From Anaerolineales bacterium (GTDB lineage: Bacteria > Chloroflexota > Anaerolineae > Anaerolineales > Anaerolineaceae), in NCBI GenBank assembly GCA_020060485.1, contig JAGVAB010000075.1, forward strand, positions 1 through 64,000: 64,000 bases of DNA. The letters run 5' to 3'. Shown here piece after piece: positions 61,797 to 64,000 of this stretch. The stretch's first letter is position 1; each line of letters opens with the position of its first letter. Under the pieces are notes generated by a model, which saw only the letters and a list, made by a program, of their open reading frames with translations, had not been told where the DNA came from and ran no database searches. The translations under genes were made by a program, and so were the position numbers.

Positions 61797-64000
61797 GTTC
61801 CGGCTTGCGCTCAGTTATTTGAGGGGCCGCCCGATTCGCAGCGGCATGACGGTTCTTTCGATCGTGATCGGGGTGATGATGATGTTCGGCTTGAACGGTA
61901 TGGCCCCGGCGTTCATGGAACTGTTTATTTCAAGTACCAGTTCAATGTCGCTTTCGGATGTGGACCTGTACTTTACGCGCAGGGATGGGAGTTTCTTTCA
62001 GGAAAGTTATCAAAGGAACGTGGCTTCGGTGAAGGGCGTTGAGTCAACTGCCAGCATGATTGTCCGATCGGTGGCTGTGCCGTCTGGGCAGTACTACACA
62101 TCACAAGGCCGCGAGATCACTTCGATCCAGGTGTTTGGCGTGGATACCAGCAGCAATGACCCTGCTTTCAATATTGTGACGGCGGGCGGGCGGCGTCTCA
62201 AGGCGGGACGGTACCTGCAGGCAGGCGACCGGAGAGGGGTGCTGATCTCGGAAGAGTTTGCAGCCGGGTTGAAGATTGGCGTGGGTGATACGGTGAAACT
62301 GCCCGGCGCCGGCGGCTGGATGAATTTTCAGGTGCTGGGGTTGTTGGACGCACCCGGGCTGATGCTTGGCAGCCAGCAAGTTTTTATGACCATTTCTGCG
62401 GCGCAGGATTTTCTCAATACGCCCAACCGGATAAATACCATCATGGGGCGTTATTCCGAGGGTGTGGATGCGCGCGCCGTTGACGCGGCCATTCTGTCCA
62501 TGTTCAGCCGCGGCTACGCGCTTGCGCCGATGGAAGGCGGGGCGGATATCTGGGCGGCTTTGATGGAATTTACCGATGTGATTTTTACCATGTTTGGGTT
62601 GCTGGCGTTGGCTATGGCAGGCCTGATCATGTTTAACACTTTCCGCACCAGCGTGGTGGAGCGCCGCCGGGATATTGGCATGCTGCGTGCAGTAGGCGCG
62701 CGGCGCAAATCAGTTATGCGCATCATCCTGTATGAGGGATTGATCCTGGCCGGTTTTGGCACAGTTGCAGGAATCTTGCTGGGTTTTGGTTTTGCCTATG
62801 GGGCAAAGGCTGGCCTGGCAAGCATGATGGAGAATTTTATGGGGCAGCCTTTGGGTTCCTTGCATTTCACCCTGTCGACCTTCATCGTTTCCATTCTGTT
62901 TGGGATGGGCGTGCCGTTGGCCAGTATTATCTTGCCTGCACGCAGTGCCAGCGCAGTTACACCACTGGAAGCGATGCGGCCTGCAACCATTGCACAGGAG
63001 GAAGCTGTCATTCGTATTCGCACCATCATTGGTGCGGTCAGTCTGGGGCTGGGTGTGGCCGGGCTGGTAAGTGGATATTTCCCGTTGATGGCGATCGGCA
63101 TCATTCTTTTTCTGCTGGCTTTGGGGCTGCTTGGCCCGCTGTTGATTCGCCCGATCACAACCTTCTTCAGCCGCGCCCTGGATCTGGTGTTTGGGCAAGA
63201 AGGCGGCCTGGCTGCGGGCAACATCTCCCGTCAGCCGCGCCGCGCTGCCATTACAGCCACTTCGCTGATGATCAGCCTGGCGATCCTGGTAGGCTTGGGC
63301 GGGATGTTGGCCTCGGTGTATGGCGGCGCACTGCGCTATCTGGACGCTACCTTCCGCACCGATTATTTGATGATGTCCGGGTTGATCGTAACCAATGATA
63401 CGATGGGTGCTGGCTCGGAGCTGATGCAAACAGCGAAGCGCGTCCCGGGTGTGGAGGATGTGACCACCATGCGCCAGATCGATCTTCTGGATGAGAATAA
63501 CGTGGGCTTTCGTATTGTGGGGATTGACCCGCTGAAATATGAAGAAATGTCCGGCCTATCTTTTCATAAGGGCAATGTTTCCGTCTATGCGCAAATGAAA
63601 GACGGAAGCACAGTGATCGTCAATGGCCGCTATGCATCGCAGTTTGGGATTGAGGTTGGCGATGTGCTTACCCTGGCAGGTGACCATGGCCCGCAGCAGG
63701 TGAAAGTCGGGGCTGTTGGGCTGGATTACCTGAATGTGAAGCTTCCTACGATTTATATGGACCAGACCTCGCTTACGCGAGAATACGGCGTGCGCAATGA
63801 TGTGTTTGTGCTGGTGAATGCCAAACCTGGCGCAAACCGCAAGCAGTTGGAAGAGGATTTGCAGACTGTGGCCAGGTCTTTCCCTGGTTTTGGCATCATT
63901 TCGCGCGAGGAATTGAGGAACAGTCAGGAAAAGGTGGCGCGAGGCGGGACGATTGGCATGTCGATCGTGCTTTCGTTGCTGGCGGCGCCCTCTCTGCTGG
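61789..64000 (+). CDS. FtsX/MacB-type ABC permease, partial (runs off right edge)
   Basis: Begins ATG 61789 ([28 protein letters not shown]), overlapping the ATPase gene by 8 bases. 737 codons are in the window, with no stop. Residue layout: one N-terminal helix, a periplasmic MacB-like region (about 50-255), three helices of an FtsX domain (about 258-385, with VVERRRDIGMLRAVGARR), then a second helix group and a second periplasmic half (about 480-720), so it is the long, two-FtsX-domain type. These export lipoproteins, peptides or antibiotics, or act mechanically; no substrate clue. Confidence 0.9.
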   Translation, partial: MAEFRLALSYLRGRPIRSGMTVLSIVIGVMMMFGLNGMAPAFMELFISSTSSMSLSDVDLYFTRRDGSFFQESYQRNVASVKGVESTASMIVRSVAVPSGQYYTSQGREITSIQVFGVDTSSNDPAFNIVTAGGRRLKAGRYLQAGDRRGVLISEEFAAGLKIGVGDTVKLPGAGGWMNFQVLGLLDAPGLMLGSQQVFMTISAAQDFLNTPNRINTIMGRYSEGVDARAVDAAILSMFSRGYALAPMEGGADIWAALMEFTDVIFTMFGLLALAMAGLIMFNTFRTSVVERRRDIGMLRAVGARRKSVMRIILYEGLILAGFGTVAGILLGFGFAYGAKAGLASMMENFMGQPLGSLHFTLSTFIVSILFGMGVPLASIILPARSASAVTPLEAMRPATIAQEEAVIRIRTIIGAVSLGLGVAGLVSGYFPLMAIGIILFLLALGLLGPLLIRPITTFFSRALDLVFGQEGGLAAGNISRQPRRAAITATSLMISLAILVGLGGMLASVYGGALRYLDATFRTDYLMMSGLIVTNDTMGAGSELMQTAKRVPGVEDVTTMRQIDLLDENNVGFRIVGIDPLKYEEMSGLSFHKGNVSVYAQMKDGSTVIVNGRYASQFGIEVGDVLTLAGDHGPQQVKVGAVGLDYLNVKLPTIYMDQTSLTREYGVRNDVFVLVNAKPGANRKQLEEDLQTVARSFPGFGIISREELRNSQEKVARGGTIGMSIVLSLLAAPSLL

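Overview
The window looks like a chromosomal segment of a Chloroflexota bacterium, most likely an Anaerolineae. This is inferred from gene content and is not proven here. The pointers are several oligopeptide-type lipoprotein binding proteins, secreted proteins with Thr-Pro-rich linkers, a CIRCE-controlled hrcA-grpE-dnaK-dnaJ-prmA operon, a DUF355 adenosine-specific kinase, lysine 2,3-aminomutase, and GC-rich core genes. No virus or plasmid backbone is visible.

Layout. (1) 1-483 is the start of hutI, which runs off the left edge. (2) 634-6172 is the relic of a chromosomal integron: a truncated, mutated integrase remnant on the minus strand, followed by plus-strand AT-rich cassettes separated by attC sites with matching RYYYAAC/GTTRRRY ends. 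Cargo is a zinc-ribbon protein, a small membrane protein, a CMP/cytidine-type deaminase, a GNAT acetyltransferase, a DUF1697 protein, a GT1-type glycosyltransferase and a Cys-nucleophile Ntn hydrolase. (3) 6230-17791 is mostly housekeeping: YbaK-type deacylase, ferredoxin-like protein, radA, a WD40 protein with 21 blades, recO, a cdd/corC/glmU operon and tRNA-Gln. (4) 18167-31665 is peptide uptake: two tandem binding proteins on the plus strand, then a minus-strand opp operon (oppD, oppF, binding protein, oppB, oppC, second binding protein, response regulator) behind a canonical sigma70 promoter. (5) kamA and a GT39-like membrane protein come next. (6) 35164-41038 is the heat-shock operon with promoter, CIRCE and terminator. 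(7) 41150-44018 is an operon of three single-pass membrane proteins with coiled coils, of unknown job. (8) 44106-52414 holds assorted minus-strand genes: a lipoprotein, adenosine kinase, TPR proteins, rhodanese, an AcoX/NAD-kinase-like protein and a diguanylate cyclase. (9) 52575-58838 is a TetR-controlled carbohydrate-type catabolic operon: class II aldolase, class III aminotransferase, MFS transporter, FGGY kinase. (10) 58954-61004 is a copper-handling pair: a DUF411 lipoprotein in which an in-frame TGA sits exactly at the first Cys of the CGCC metal motif, followed by a Tat-exported multicopper oxidase. (11) A MacB-type ABC ATPase and FtsX permease run off the right edge.

The two most unusual items are the DUF411 gene (58954-59415), a strong selenocysteine candidate, and the integron relic (634-6172). 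Smaller points of interest are a 27-bp palindromic insertion inside the integrase remnant, paired operators around the aldolase promoter, a 21-blade WD40 protein lacking the usual NTPase, and small dispersed palindromic repeats.
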